Shown here: positions 32,994 to 41,127 of the stretch, one piece after another
How the letters are laid out: every line of letters begins with the position of its first letter
How positions within the stretch are numbered: the first letter of the stretch is position 1
Assembly: GCA_043720395.1 (NCBI GenBank)
Contig: JAYSSR010000082.1
Coordinates: forward strand, 5,560 to 69,559
From: JANOYY01 sp043720395
Lineage (GTDB): Bacteria; Actinomycetota; Acidimicrobiia; Acidimicrobiales; JANYDT01
Reading direction: 5' to 3'
Length of the DNA stretch: 64,000 nt
Notes under the pieces: generated by a model
Told to the model about the DNA's origin: nothing
The model's database searches: none
Seen by the model: only the letters and a program-made list of their open reading frames with translations
Translations under genes and position numbers: made by a program

Positions 32994-33229
32994 GCGGATT
33001 TGGACTGGATGGCGTCCACGGTGTCCAGGAAATCGGCTATCGCTGCCCGAAACCCTGGGACGCCTGGCGCACGAAGGTGGTCCCCATCGGTCAGAACCAG
33101 GCGAGCCCCTGGGATCGCCCGTGCCAGCAGCTCGGGCGACGCTGCCAGTTCGTCGGACCTTCCGACCAGCACCAGCGTCGGCACCCGTATCCGGTCAAGC
33201 TCTGTGAGCGGCAGTGGCGCAAGTTCCAT
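32990..33229 (-). pseudogene. C-terminal fragment of an alpha/beta hydrolase
   Basis: The 79-residue frame matches only the end of an alpha/beta hydrolase: IRVPTLVLVGRSDELAASPELLARAIPGARLVLTDGDHLRAPG, with the acid Asp (GRSDE) and the catalytic His (DGDH). The nucleophile half is missing and only 27 bp separate it from glgP, so the 5' part has been deleted. It could still be translated, since it has an ATG and a GTGA overlap to the EamA gene, but cannot be catalytic alone. Confidence 0.7.
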
Positions 33230-33256
33230 CCGAGAAGTTCTATCGCTCAGGCGGTG

Positions 33257-35707
33257 TCAGCGCAGAGGCGTGAGGCCCCAGATCTCGGTCGCGTACTGCT
33301 TGATCGTCCGATCCGAGGAGAACATCCCCATCGCGGCGACGTTCAGTATCGCCCGTCGCGACCACGACTCGGCGTCGAGATAGTCCTGTTCGATCCGACG
33401 TTGCGCGTCCCAGTAGGCGTCGAAGTCAGCCGCGATCATGTACTCGTCGGGACCCATAATGAGTTCGACGAGCGGCTGGAAGAGGCCGTGGTCCGTCGGG
33501 CTGAAGAATCCCGACCGAACGAGTTCCAGTACGTTGGCGAGCCGTGAACCTTGAGGCAGGAAAGTCCTCGGGTCATAACCGGAAGCCTTCATCGACCCGA
33601 CCTGGTCGACCGTCAGCCCGAAGATATAGATGTTTTCGTCGCCCACGCAGTCACGGATTTCGACGTTTGCTCCGTCGAGTGTGCCAACCGTCAACGCGCC
33701 GTTCAACGCGAACTTCATGTTCCCGGTGCCCGACGCCTCCTTCCCTGCGGTGGAGATCTGCTCGGACAGATCCGCGGCTGGGATCAGGATTTCGGCAAGT
33801 GACACGTTGTAGTTCGGCAGGAACACGACCTTCAGTCGGTCACCCACCTGGGGGTCGTTGTTGATGACGTCGGCAACCGCGTTCGCGAAGCGGATGATCA
33901 GCTTCGCAGTGACGTAGCCCGGTGCCGCCTTCGCCCCGAAAAGCACGACGCGCGGTGCCACAATCGCAGACGGGTCCGCCTTGATCTCCTGATACAGCGC
34001 AATGCAGTGCAGCAGGTTGAGCAGCTGTCGCTTGTACTCGTGCAGTCGTTTGATCTGGATGTCGAAAATCGCCTTCGGGTCGAGCGTAAGTCCCATCGTG
34101 GACGCCACGTGTTCGACAAGCGCGACTTTGTTGACGTGTTTCACGGCGCGCCAGGCCGCACGGAACGTTGCATCCTCCGCGTACTTCTCCAGTCCTTCAA
34201 GCTGGTCGAGATCGGTTGTCCATGCGTCACCGATACGCGAGTCGATCAGCGCCGAAAGGCCGGGGTTACATGCCCGTAACCACCGACGCGGGGTAATGCC
34301 GTTGGTCTTATTGTTGAACTTCTTTGGAAAGAATTCGTAGAAATCCCGCACGAGTCCGTGTTCTAGCAACTCGGTATGGAGTGCTGCGACACCGTTCACC
34401 GAGAACGAGCCAACGATAGCCAGATACGCCATTCGCACTTTGCGTTCCTCGCCCTCCTCTATGAGCGACATCGCGGCCAAACGACCCGTGTCGCCGGGCC
34501 AGCGATTCGCCACCTGGCGAAGGAACAGCTGGTTGATCTCGAAGATGATCTGCAGGTGACGCGGCAGCAGCTGCTCGAAGAGATGCACCGGCCACTTCTC
34601 CAGCGCTTCCGCAAGTAGGGTGTGGTTCGTATAGGCAAACGTACGGTTGACGATGCTCCACGACTCGTCCCAGCTCAGACCTTCCTGGTCGATCAGGATG
34701 CGCATCAGCTCCGGAATTGCGATGGCCGGGTGGGTGTCGTTGAGCTGGATCGCGATCTTGTCGGGCAGCGTCCGAATGTCATTCCCTGCGGCCTTGAAGT
34801 CGGCGAGCAGATCCGCAAGGGTCGCCGCACACACGAAATACTGCTGCTTGAGCCGAAGCTCCTTACCTTCGTAATTGTTGTCGTTCGGGTACAGAACCTT
34901 TGTGATGTTCTCGGTAAGAGCCGCGTTGAGATTCGCATTTATGTAGTCACCGCGGTTGAAGTCGGTCAGGTTGAAATCGTGCAGGGCGCGCGCTGACCAC
35001 AATCGGAGCGTATTGACCGTCGTTGTGCCATAACCGGTGACCGGTGTGTCGTACGGCATCGCCTGAACGTCTTGCGTATCAACCCATCGGTGCCACGTCT
35101 TCCCAGCGTTGTCCTTGAAGTCTTGTACACGTCCATAGAAGCGAATCGTCTGACTGCGGTCGGTGCGGACGATCTCCCACGGATTGCCATTACGCAGCCA
35201 TGGGTCGGGCTCCTCCACCTGCGCCCCATCGACGATGCGCTGCTTGAAAATGCCATAGTCGTAGCGGATGCCACACCCGAAGCCGGGATAGTCCATGGTG
35301 GCCATCGAGTCGAGAAAGCATGCGGCAAGACGCCCCAAGCCGCCGTTTCCGAGCCCAGCGTCGAGTTCCTCGTCGAGCAGTTCTTCGAGGCCGAGACCGA
35401 TGCCGCGAAGTGCGGCCGACGCGGCGTCGTGCAGGCCGAGGTTGATGAGCGCGTTGCCGAGCGTGCGGCCCATGAGGAATTCAAGTGAGATGTAGTACAC
35501 GCGCTTACTATTCGCCGCGCGCTGGCGCTCCGCCGTCTCGATCCACCGATCGACCTGCGCGTCGCGTACGGCATACGCGAGCGCCATGTACAGCTCGTGT
35601 GGCGTGCAGTCGTCAAGCTTCTTCGCGATCGTCACCTCGACGCGACGGAGAAACGCATCGCGAAACGCGTCGGGTGCGGTGATGAAGATATCGGCGCGGC
35701 TACTCAC
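33257..35707 (-). CDS. glgP: Glycogen/maltodextrin phosphorylase (GT35)
   Basis: The enzyme releases glucose 1-phosphate from alpha-1,4-glucans with phosphate and pyridoxal phosphate. The 816-residue protein is full length with YYISLEFLMGRTLGNALINLGL, GLGNGGLGRLAACFLDSMAT, RLHEYKRQLLN and the PLP site EASGTGNMKFALNGALTVGTLDGANVE, Lys665 being the Schiff-base residue. The GTG start has a GGAG ribosome site. It follows the GH13 gene by 75 bp on the same strand and completes a route from imported maltodextrin to glucose 1-phosphate. Confidence 0.96.
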   Translation of the reverse strand: MSSRADIFITAPDAFRDAFLRRVEVTIAKKLDDCTPHELYMALAYAVRDAQVDRWIETAERQRAANSKRVYYISLEFLMGRTLGNALINLGLHDAASAALRGIGLGLEELLDEELDAGLGNGGLGRLAACFLDSMATMDYPGFGCGIRYDYGIFKQRIVDGAQVEEPDPWLRNGNPWEIVRTDRSQTIRFYGRVQDFKDNAGKTWHRWVDTQDVQAMPYDTPVTGYGTTTVNTLRLWSARALHDFNLTDFNRGDYINANLNAALTENITKVLYPNDNNYEGKELRLKQQYFVCAATLADLLADFKAAGNDIRTLPDKIAIQLNDTHPAIAIPELMRILIDQEGLSWDESWSIVNRTFAYTNHTLLAEALEKWPVHLFEQLLPRHLQIIFEINQLFLRQVANRWPGDTGRLAAMSLIEEGEERKVRMAYLAIVGSFSVNGVAALHTELLEHGLVRDFYEFFPKKFNNKTNGITPRRWLRACNPGLSALIDSRIGDAWTTDLDQLEGLEKYAEDATFRAAWRAVKHVNKVALVEHVASTMGLTLDPKAIFDIQIKRLHEYKRQLLNLLHCIALYQEIKADPSAIVAPRVVLFGAKAAPGYVTAKLIIRFANAVADVINNDPQVGDRLKVVFLPNYNVSLAEILIPAADLSEQISTAGKEASGTGNMKFALNGALTVGTLDGANVEIRDCVGDENIYIFGLTVDQVGSMKASGYDPRTFLPQGSRLANVLELVRSGFFSPTDHGLFQPLVELIMGPDEYMIAADFDAYWDAQRRIEQDYLDAESWSRRAILNVAAMGMFSSDRTIKQYATEIWGLTPLR

Positions 35708-35782
35708 GGAGGGCTCCCGGTTGAACGGTGGCTAGCAATCGTAAAGGGTGACAACGGCGCGACGGGCACAGCAATGTCCGCG

Positions 35783-37462
35783 TCAGGCGAGCCAGAGCGT
35801 CGAGTCGGCGGGGAGAACCGACCGATCGACGTGGCCCGTGACCGAGGACGCCACGATCGAACGGGAGCCGACCACCGTCGATGGCAGCTCCACGTCCTGG
35901 CGGCTCACGTTCATCACCACGAGCACATCGCCGCGCGCAAACGCGAGGACGTCGCCCAAACCAGCGTCGACCCACTCGAACGCATTGCTCCGGAGTGACT
36001 CGGACGACTTGCGATACACCCCCGCCACCCGATACATCGCGAGGAACGACGCTGCGTCGACCGCTTGCGCCTCGACGGCGAGCGCACCCCATCCTGCCGG
36101 TTGTGGCAGCCAGGAAGCAGCCGAGCCGACCGACGAGAATCCGTGGGAACCTTCCTCCGCAACGGTCCACGGCAGCGGGATACGACACCCATCGCGACCG
36201 ATGGTGGTGCCGCCGGTGTTGTGGAACACGGGGTCCTGACGCGCAGCGTCCGCCATGTCGAGTACCTCGGGGAGTCCGAGTTCCTCCCCGGCATAGAGGT
36301 ACACGCTCCCGGGCAGCGCTAGCTCGAGCAGGGCCGCGGCGCGAGCGCGCTGAGAGCCGAGCGCGTTATCGATCGCCACGTCGGCATTGACGATTGCCCC
36401 CGGGAACAGCTCCGTCCGATCAGCGATGTCCGCTCGGCCATACCTGGTCGGCGTGCGCTGCGTGTCGTGGTTGTTGAGCGTCCACGCCGGAAGCAGGTCA
36501 GCAGTACCAAGCGCACGTATGGTTCCATCGATGACGCGTCGCATCACCGCCGCATTCCACGGCGCGAGCATCAGGTCGAATGCGAACGCCTGATGGAACT
36601 GCTCCGCGTTTGCATACTCAAGCATCAGGTCCGGCCGATCCGGCGTGTATGCCTCAGCCACCAGCAGCAGGTCACGACCAGGATGCTCGGCCTCGTAGCG
36701 ATCGACAAGCGCTCGCCAGTGACGCCATATCGCGTGCGCCTCTTCCTGCCACGTGTACAACGGATTCGGTGCGGGGTGCTCCCCGTCGATCAGCTCGACG
36801 TCCGGCATGCCCGTGGCCTTACCGACGTGGATCACGGCATCGGCCCGGAATCCGTCGACGCCGCGGTCGAACCAGAACCGCAACATGTCGTCGAAGTGTT
36901 CGTAGACATCCGGGCAGAGCCAGTTGAAATCGGGCTGGGCGGGTGTAAAGACTCCGAGGTACCACTCCCCTGGGCGGCCATCGGATTCGGTGACCCGCGT
37001 CCACGCGGAACCACCGAACATGGCAACCCAGTTGTTCGGCGGAAGCTCCCCGCTCAAGCCGCGACCGGGCCGAAAGTAGAACCGCTCCCGCTCGCGTGAG
37101 CCTGGACCTGTGGCAATCGCCGCCTTGAACCATGAGTGGTCCCACGAGCAGTGATTCGGCACAACGTCCATCAGAATGCGAATGCCGTGGTCCAGAGCTG
37201 CTGCAATCAGTGCGTCGAACTCGGCCAGGTCTCCGTAGGCCGGTTCAATGTCAAAGTAGTCGGCAACGTCGTAGCCGTGATCGACCTGCGGTGAGGGATA
37301 GCACGGGTTCAGCCAAATCGCATCGACGCCGAGCGCCGCAATGTATGGCAACCGTTCACGGATTCCGCGCAGGTCACCAATGCCGTCACCATTGGAATCG
37401 GCGAAGGAGCGGATGTAGAGCTGGTATACGGACGCGGTCCGCCACCAGGGCGTCGAACCCAT
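35783..37462 (-). CDS. GH13 alpha-glucosidase / oligo-alpha-glucosidase
   Basis: The 559-residue protein starts MGSTPWWRTASVYQLYIRSFADSNGDGIGDLRG, as oligo-1,6- and alpha-glucosidases of GH13 do. Conserved regions are DVVPNH (99-104), GFRADAVIHV with nucleophile D208, VAEAYT with acid/base E270, and NNHDTQRTPTRYG with transition-state D333. The valine after DV in region I (DVVPNH) is typical of alpha-glucosidases. No signal peptide is present, so it acts on imported oligosaccharides. The ATG lies 7 bp after the upstream permease gene. Linkage preference cannot be decided from sequence. Confidence 0.92.
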   Translation of the reverse strand: MGSTPWWRTASVYQLYIRSFADSNGDGIGDLRGIRERLPYIAALGVDAIWLNPCYPSPQVDHGYDVADYFDIEPAYGDLAEFDALIAAALDHGIRILMDVVPNHCSWDHSWFKAAIATGPGSRERERFYFRPGRGLSGELPPNNWVAMFGGSAWTRVTESDGRPGEWYLGVFTPAQPDFNWLCPDVYEHFDDMLRFWFDRGVDGFRADAVIHVGKATGMPDVELIDGEHPAPNPLYTWQEEAHAIWRHWRALVDRYEAEHPGRDLLLVAEAYTPDRPDLMLEYANAEQFHQAFAFDLMLAPWNAAVMRRVIDGTIRALGTADLLPAWTLNNHDTQRTPTRYGRADIADRTELFPGAIVNADVAIDNALGSQRARAAALLELALPGSVYLYAGEELGLPEVLDMADAARQDPVFHNTGGTTIGRDGCRIPLPWTVAEEGSHGFSSVGSAASWLPQPAGWGALAVEAQAVDAASFLAMYRVAGVYRKSSESLRSNAFEWVDAGLGDVLAFARGDVLVVMNVSRQDVELPSTVVGSRSIVASSVTGHVDRSVLPADSTLWLA

Positions 37463-37469
37463 CCGACGT

Positions 37470-38405
37470 TCAGCCCTTGACGGAGCCAGCCAGCAGTCCT
37501 CGGACGAAGAAGCGCTGAAGGGCAAGGAAAACGGCAACGGGAACGACCATCGAGACGAAACCGGCCGCAGTGAGCAGATGCCATGACTGACCGCGCGTAC
37601 CGGTGACCTCAACCATTTTGGCGATGATCGGTGCATTTTCCGAGCCGCCGTACACGATACCGACGAGGTAATCGTTCCAGATATAGACGAACTGGAAGAT
37701 GGCCACCGACGCGATGGAAGGCACCGATAGCGGCAACACCAATTTGGTGAACGTCGTGAGATGTGAGGCCCCGTCGACACGTGCCGCCTCGATGATCTCG
37801 CGAGGGAGTCCGCCAATGAAGTTCTTCATGAGGAAAATACAGAACGGCAGGCCGAAAATGCTGTGCGCGATCCATACGGCGACCACGCTGCTATCCAGGT
37901 GAAGATACGGGAAAATCGTCACCGAACCGATGTGCATGCCACCGGTGAAGAAGCGCAGAATCGGGATGAGGCACATCTGCAGCGGCACGATGAGCATGCT
38001 CATGATGAAGGCGTAGAGCCAGTCACGACCCTTGAAGTCGATCCACGAGAACCCGTATGCAGCGAGCGCCGCAACACCGACGGAGATGAGCACCGACGGA
38101 ATCGTGATGCGAAATGAGTTCGCCAGAAAGTGGCTGAGCCCATCGTTGCCCGGCTGCGTCGACAGCACCCCGCGATAGTTCGAGAGCGTGAAGTGCGTGG
38201 GGTTCTTGAAAAAGGTCCACCACCCCGTTGTCTTCACGTCGAGTTCGGGTCGGAACGACGACACGAAGACGCCGAAGGTCGGGACGGTCCAGAGCAGGGC
38301 CAGCGTCCAGACGAGTATCCGGCCGGTTCGACTGTGCAAGCTCTTCGCGACCGAGGTGCCGATCTTTTCGGAACTCTTGCTGCTGACCGGAGCGACAGCG
38401 CTCAT
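37470..38405 (-). CDS. Alpha-glucoside ABC transporter permease (MalG/AglG type)
   Basis: This inner-membrane permease of 311 residues has six helices and the EAA loop LPREIIEAARVDGASHLTTFTKLVLPLS. The ATG (MSAVAPVSSK) overlaps the stop of the partner permease by one base (TGATG), indicating translational coupling. With the partner permease and the binding protein it forms an importer, probably for maltodextrins or other alpha-glucosides, given the GH13 and glycogen phosphorylase genes downstream. No ATPase gene is local. Confidence 0.92.
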   Translation of the reverse strand: MSAVAPVSSKSSEKIGTSVAKSLHSRTGRILVWTLALLWTVPTFGVFVSSFRPELDVKTTGWWTFFKNPTHFTLSNYRGVLSTQPGNDGLSHFLANSFRITIPSVLISVGVAALAAYGFSWIDFKGRDWLYAFIMSMLIVPLQMCLIPILRFFTGGMHIGSVTIFPYLHLDSSVVAVWIAHSIFGLPFCIFLMKNFIGGLPREIIEAARVDGASHLTTFTKLVLPLSVPSIASVAIFQFVYIWNDYLVGIVYGGSENAPIIAKMVEVTGTRGQSWHLLTAAGFVSMVVPVAVFLALQRFFVRGLLAGSVKG

Positions 38406-39430
38406 CAGTTCGTCTCCTCGACGTGGCGCTGCACACGCCGGTTCCAAACAACGATGGGAAAGCAGAGAACAAAGAGCGCAACCGCAAGCGAGGACGACGC
38501 ACCGTCTCGCAACTGGACGAACTTCTTCACATAGAACTCGTTGGCAAGCGTGCTGGTGCCGAAACGGCCGCCCGTCGCCGCCGCGACCGTGTCGAAGGCC
38601 TTGAGCGACCCGAGGGCCACCAGCGACGTCACCGTCGCAATCGTTCCCTTGATGTAGGGAACGGTGACTTTGAAGAACACCTCATTGCTCGTGGCACCAT
38701 CCACCGTCGCTGCTTCGACCAACTCCTGCGGCACACCTTTGATCGCCGCCGACAGCACGACCGTGGCTATGCCCGTCTGCGCCCAGATGAAGATAATGAT
38801 CAACAGGAACGTGTTGAAACCCGGTCCCCAGCCCGGCGGCTCGATTCCCCCGATGCCACGCTCCAGAAGCCAGTTTCGGCCCTCGGCACCGCCACCCAGC
38901 GAAGTCGGTAGATGCAAGGCCTTCGTAACCTCGTTGAGCAGGCCGGCGCTGAAGGAGAACCCTCGTTCCGCGTAGATGAACTTCCACGTGATGCCGGCAC
39001 CCACCAGGGAAATGGCGACGGGGAGGAACACCATCGTCTTTGCGATCCGTTCCCCGCGCATTCCGTCCGCGAAGCGGGCGATCATAAGACCGGAGGCGAC
39101 AGTGATCAACGTGCCCACGAACACCCAGACGAAGCTGTTGATGACGGCCAGTCGGCTGTCGAGTTCGGTCCACAGCAGGCGGTAGTTCTCGAACCCGACC
39201 CACTTCTTGTTGGTGACGTCGTCGCGGAAACTGGCTATCACCGTTCCAACGGCCGATATGAACAGGCCTCCGACCGCGAAGATCACCGCAAAACCGACAA
39301 ACGGGATCGCCTGCGCCTTCTCTCGGGCCTTTTTCGGAAGTCGGTCCACGAGCCATTGCAGTGCCAGGAAGATGGCGACAAATCCGGCCACCCCTGCGAC
39401 GATCAGGGCCAAACTTTTGAGAAAATCCAT
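38405..39430 (-). CDS. Alpha-glucoside ABC transporter permease (MalF/AglF type)
   Basis: The 341-residue permease carries an N-terminal two-helix extension (about residues 1-65), then the usual core with EAA loop VPQELVEAATVDGATSNEVFFKVTVPYIK. The extra N-terminal helices are common in AglF-like permeases. It is separated from the binding protein gene by 155 bp that include a strong hairpin. Confidence 0.92.
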   Translation of the reverse strand: MDFLKSLALIVAGVAGFVAIFLALQWLVDRLPKKAREKAQAIPFVGFAVIFAVGGLFISAVGTVIASFRDDVTNKKWVGFENYRLLWTELDSRLAVINSFVWVFVGTLITVASGLMIARFADGMRGERIAKTMVFLPVAISLVGAGITWKFIYAERGFSFSAGLLNEVTKALHLPTSLGGGAEGRNWLLERGIGGIEPPGWGPGFNTFLLIIIFIWAQTGIATVVLSAAIKGVPQELVEAATVDGATSNEVFFKVTVPYIKGTIATVTSLVALGSLKAFDTVAAATGGRFGTSTLANEFYVKKFVQLRDGASSSLAVALFVLCFPIVVWNRRVQRHVEETN

Positions 39431-39504
39431 GCTCGCTTCTTAACGGCGCTGGGCAGCCTGGTTGGCCGCGTCGGTCAGGACAAAAGTGGACTCTATTGAA
39501 CGAA

Positions 39505-39538
39505 CGGTGCCCGTGCACGAATCCGTACACGGGCACCG
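39505..39538 (-). terminator. Intra-operon hairpin after the binding-protein gene
   Basis: CGGTGCCCGTG and CACGGGCACCG form a perfect 11-bp stem around a 12-nt loop. It lies between the binding protein and the permease genes, the classic place for partial termination or 3'-end protection that keeps binding protein mRNA in excess. There is no long U-tract after it. Confidence 0.7.
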
Positions 39539-39585
39539 AACAAGTTTCAGCAGTACTGCTCAGAAGTAACGAGCAGCGAGACGAA

Positions 39586-40932
39586 TCAGCCCTTCGGCCA
39601 GCTCTTCTCGATGTTGTTGATGGTGTCTTCGGTCGACTGACCCGTGATCCACTTGGTGATCTCGGTCCAGAACGTACCGGCGCCAACCGAGCCCGGCATG
39701 AGGTCCGAAGCGTCGAAGCGGAACACGTCGGCACCCTTGAGGAGGTCAGCGAACTTCTTGTTCACCGGGTCGGTGTACTTCGCGGTGTCGATGTCCTTGC
39801 GGGGCGACAGTTCGCTGCGGACCTTCAGCAGGTCGTACATGTAGTCGAGCGAGCTGCCGTAGGCGAGGAGGTCCATGACGCCGGGATTGGTAGTACCAGC
39901 GGCCCAGATGTCGCCGGCACCAAGCATGTACTTCGGACCACCAGCGGGGCTCGGGAGGTAGAAGGTGCTGACCTGACCGGCGTCACCAACCGTGGTACCC
40001 GTCGGCCAGATGTCCTTGTAGAAGGAGGCCTGGCGGTGCATGTAGCACTTGCCTGCAAGGATCGGGAAGCCGCCCTCCTGGAACTTTGTCGTCGCGATGT
40101 TCTTGACGGACGACTCGCTGCCGATGTACTTCGGGTTCTTCACGAACGAGCCAACGGCGTCCATCACGGCCTTGACCTTCGGGTCGTTGAACGGCATCGT
40201 GTGGTTGACCCACTGGTCGTAAACCTTCTCACCGTTGGTACGAAGCATGAAGTCCTCCATCCAGTCGGTCAGCACCCAGCCGGTGGCAACACCGGACTCG
40301 GCACCGACACACCACGGCGTGCCGCCATCGGCAACGATCTTGTCCGACAGCGCAACGAGTTCCTGCTGGCTGACCGGAATCTTGTAGCCCTTGTCAGCGA
40401 ACGCCTTCGGCGAATACCACACGAGCGACTTGATGTTGGCGGACTGCGGGATGCCGTAGACCTTGCCACCCTGCGTGCCGTATTCGAGCCAGCCGGAGAT
40501 GAAGTCCTTCTGTGCCGACTTCAGCGCTGCACCCGTGAGGGGCTTGAGCTGACCCTTGGCAGCGATCTGCTGGAGCAGACCCGGCTGCGGGAACTGAATG
40601 AGGTCGGGAGCATTGCCACCGGCGAGACGCACGTTGACCTGCGTCTCGAACTGGTCGGTGCCTTCGAATTTGACCTTGGCACCCGTGCAGGCCGTGAACG
40701 GCAGGTAGGCATTGGACCGCTGCGTTGCGCCCGGATCGGTTGCGCTGTCGCGGACCGGCGAGAAGATCGAAATCGTTTTGCCCTTGTACTGCTGCTTGCA
40801 CTGAATCGTGCCGGCAGCAATCGACTTCACCGCTGCGGCCTTCTTGGTCGTCTTCTTCGCTACCGCAAGTGCTGGCGAAGTGGTGATTACTGCCAGAACG
40901 GCCGCTGCCGCAGCCGATTTTACGAATTTCAT
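39586..40932 (-). CDS. Alpha-glucoside ABC transporter substrate-binding protein
   Basis: The 448-residue protein has a signal peptide (MKFVKSAAAAAVLAVITTSPALA) followed by a Lys/Ala-rich linker and a family 1 solute-binding fold: GKTISIFSPVRD, NAPDLIQFPQPGLLQQIA, YGIPQSANIKSLVWYSPKAF and GAESGVATGWVLTDWMEDFML, typical of AglE-like proteins. No lipobox is seen. A GGGGAG ribosome site precedes the ATG. The upstream region, shared with the divergent GH3 gene, holds three operator-like palindromes, so expression is probably sugar-controlled. Confidence 0.92.
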   Translation of the reverse strand: MKFVKSAAAAAVLAVITTSPALAVAKKTTKKAAAVKSIAAGTIQCKQQYKGKTISIFSPVRDSATDPGATQRSNAYLPFTACTGAKVKFEGTDQFETQVNVRLAGGNAPDLIQFPQPGLLQQIAAKGQLKPLTGAALKSAQKDFISGWLEYGTQGGKVYGIPQSANIKSLVWYSPKAFADKGYKIPVSQQELVALSDKIVADGGTPWCVGAESGVATGWVLTDWMEDFMLRTNGEKVYDQWVNHTMPFNDPKVKAVMDAVGSFVKNPKYIGSESSVKNIATTKFQEGGFPILAGKCYMHRQASFYKDIWPTGTTVGDAGQVSTFYLPSPAGGPKYMLGAGDIWAAGTTNPGVMDLLAYGSSLDYMYDLLKVRSELSPRKDIDTAKYTDPVNKKFADLLKGADVFRFDASDLMPGSVGAGTFWTEITKWITGQSTEDTINNIEKSWPKG

Positions 40933-40975
40933 CAGGTCTCCCCCTAGGTGGATTCGGGTTGGCGTCTACCGGAAC

Positions 40976-41103
40976 TGCAAACGCTTACACCGACACTAGC
41001 ACACTCGAAACAATCCGTGTGGCGCTCGTCACGTGGCTGGGAAAGTGAACGGTGGTAACGCTCCCACGAGAACCGACGCATCCAGCGTCTGGCAACGCTT
41101 CCA
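40976..41103. promoter_or_regulatory. Three cre-like LacI-family operator sites
   Basis: On the minus strand the sites read TGTAAGCGTTTGCA (40989-40976), TGGGAGCGTTACCA (41066-41053) and TGGAAGCGTTGCCA (41103-41090), sharing TGnnAGCGTTnnCA with a central CG. This is the form of operators for LacI/GalR regulators. They lie between the divergent binding-protein and GH3 genes. No LacI gene is adjacent. Confidence 0.75.
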
Positions 41104-41127
41104 TCGGGTGCATTACAGTCCGAAACC

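Noticed and set aside
39496..40947. A 483-codon plus-strand frame opposite the binding protein gene
   Set aside because: It is antisense to a protein with a good signal peptide and fold. It would also need to read through the operon hairpin.
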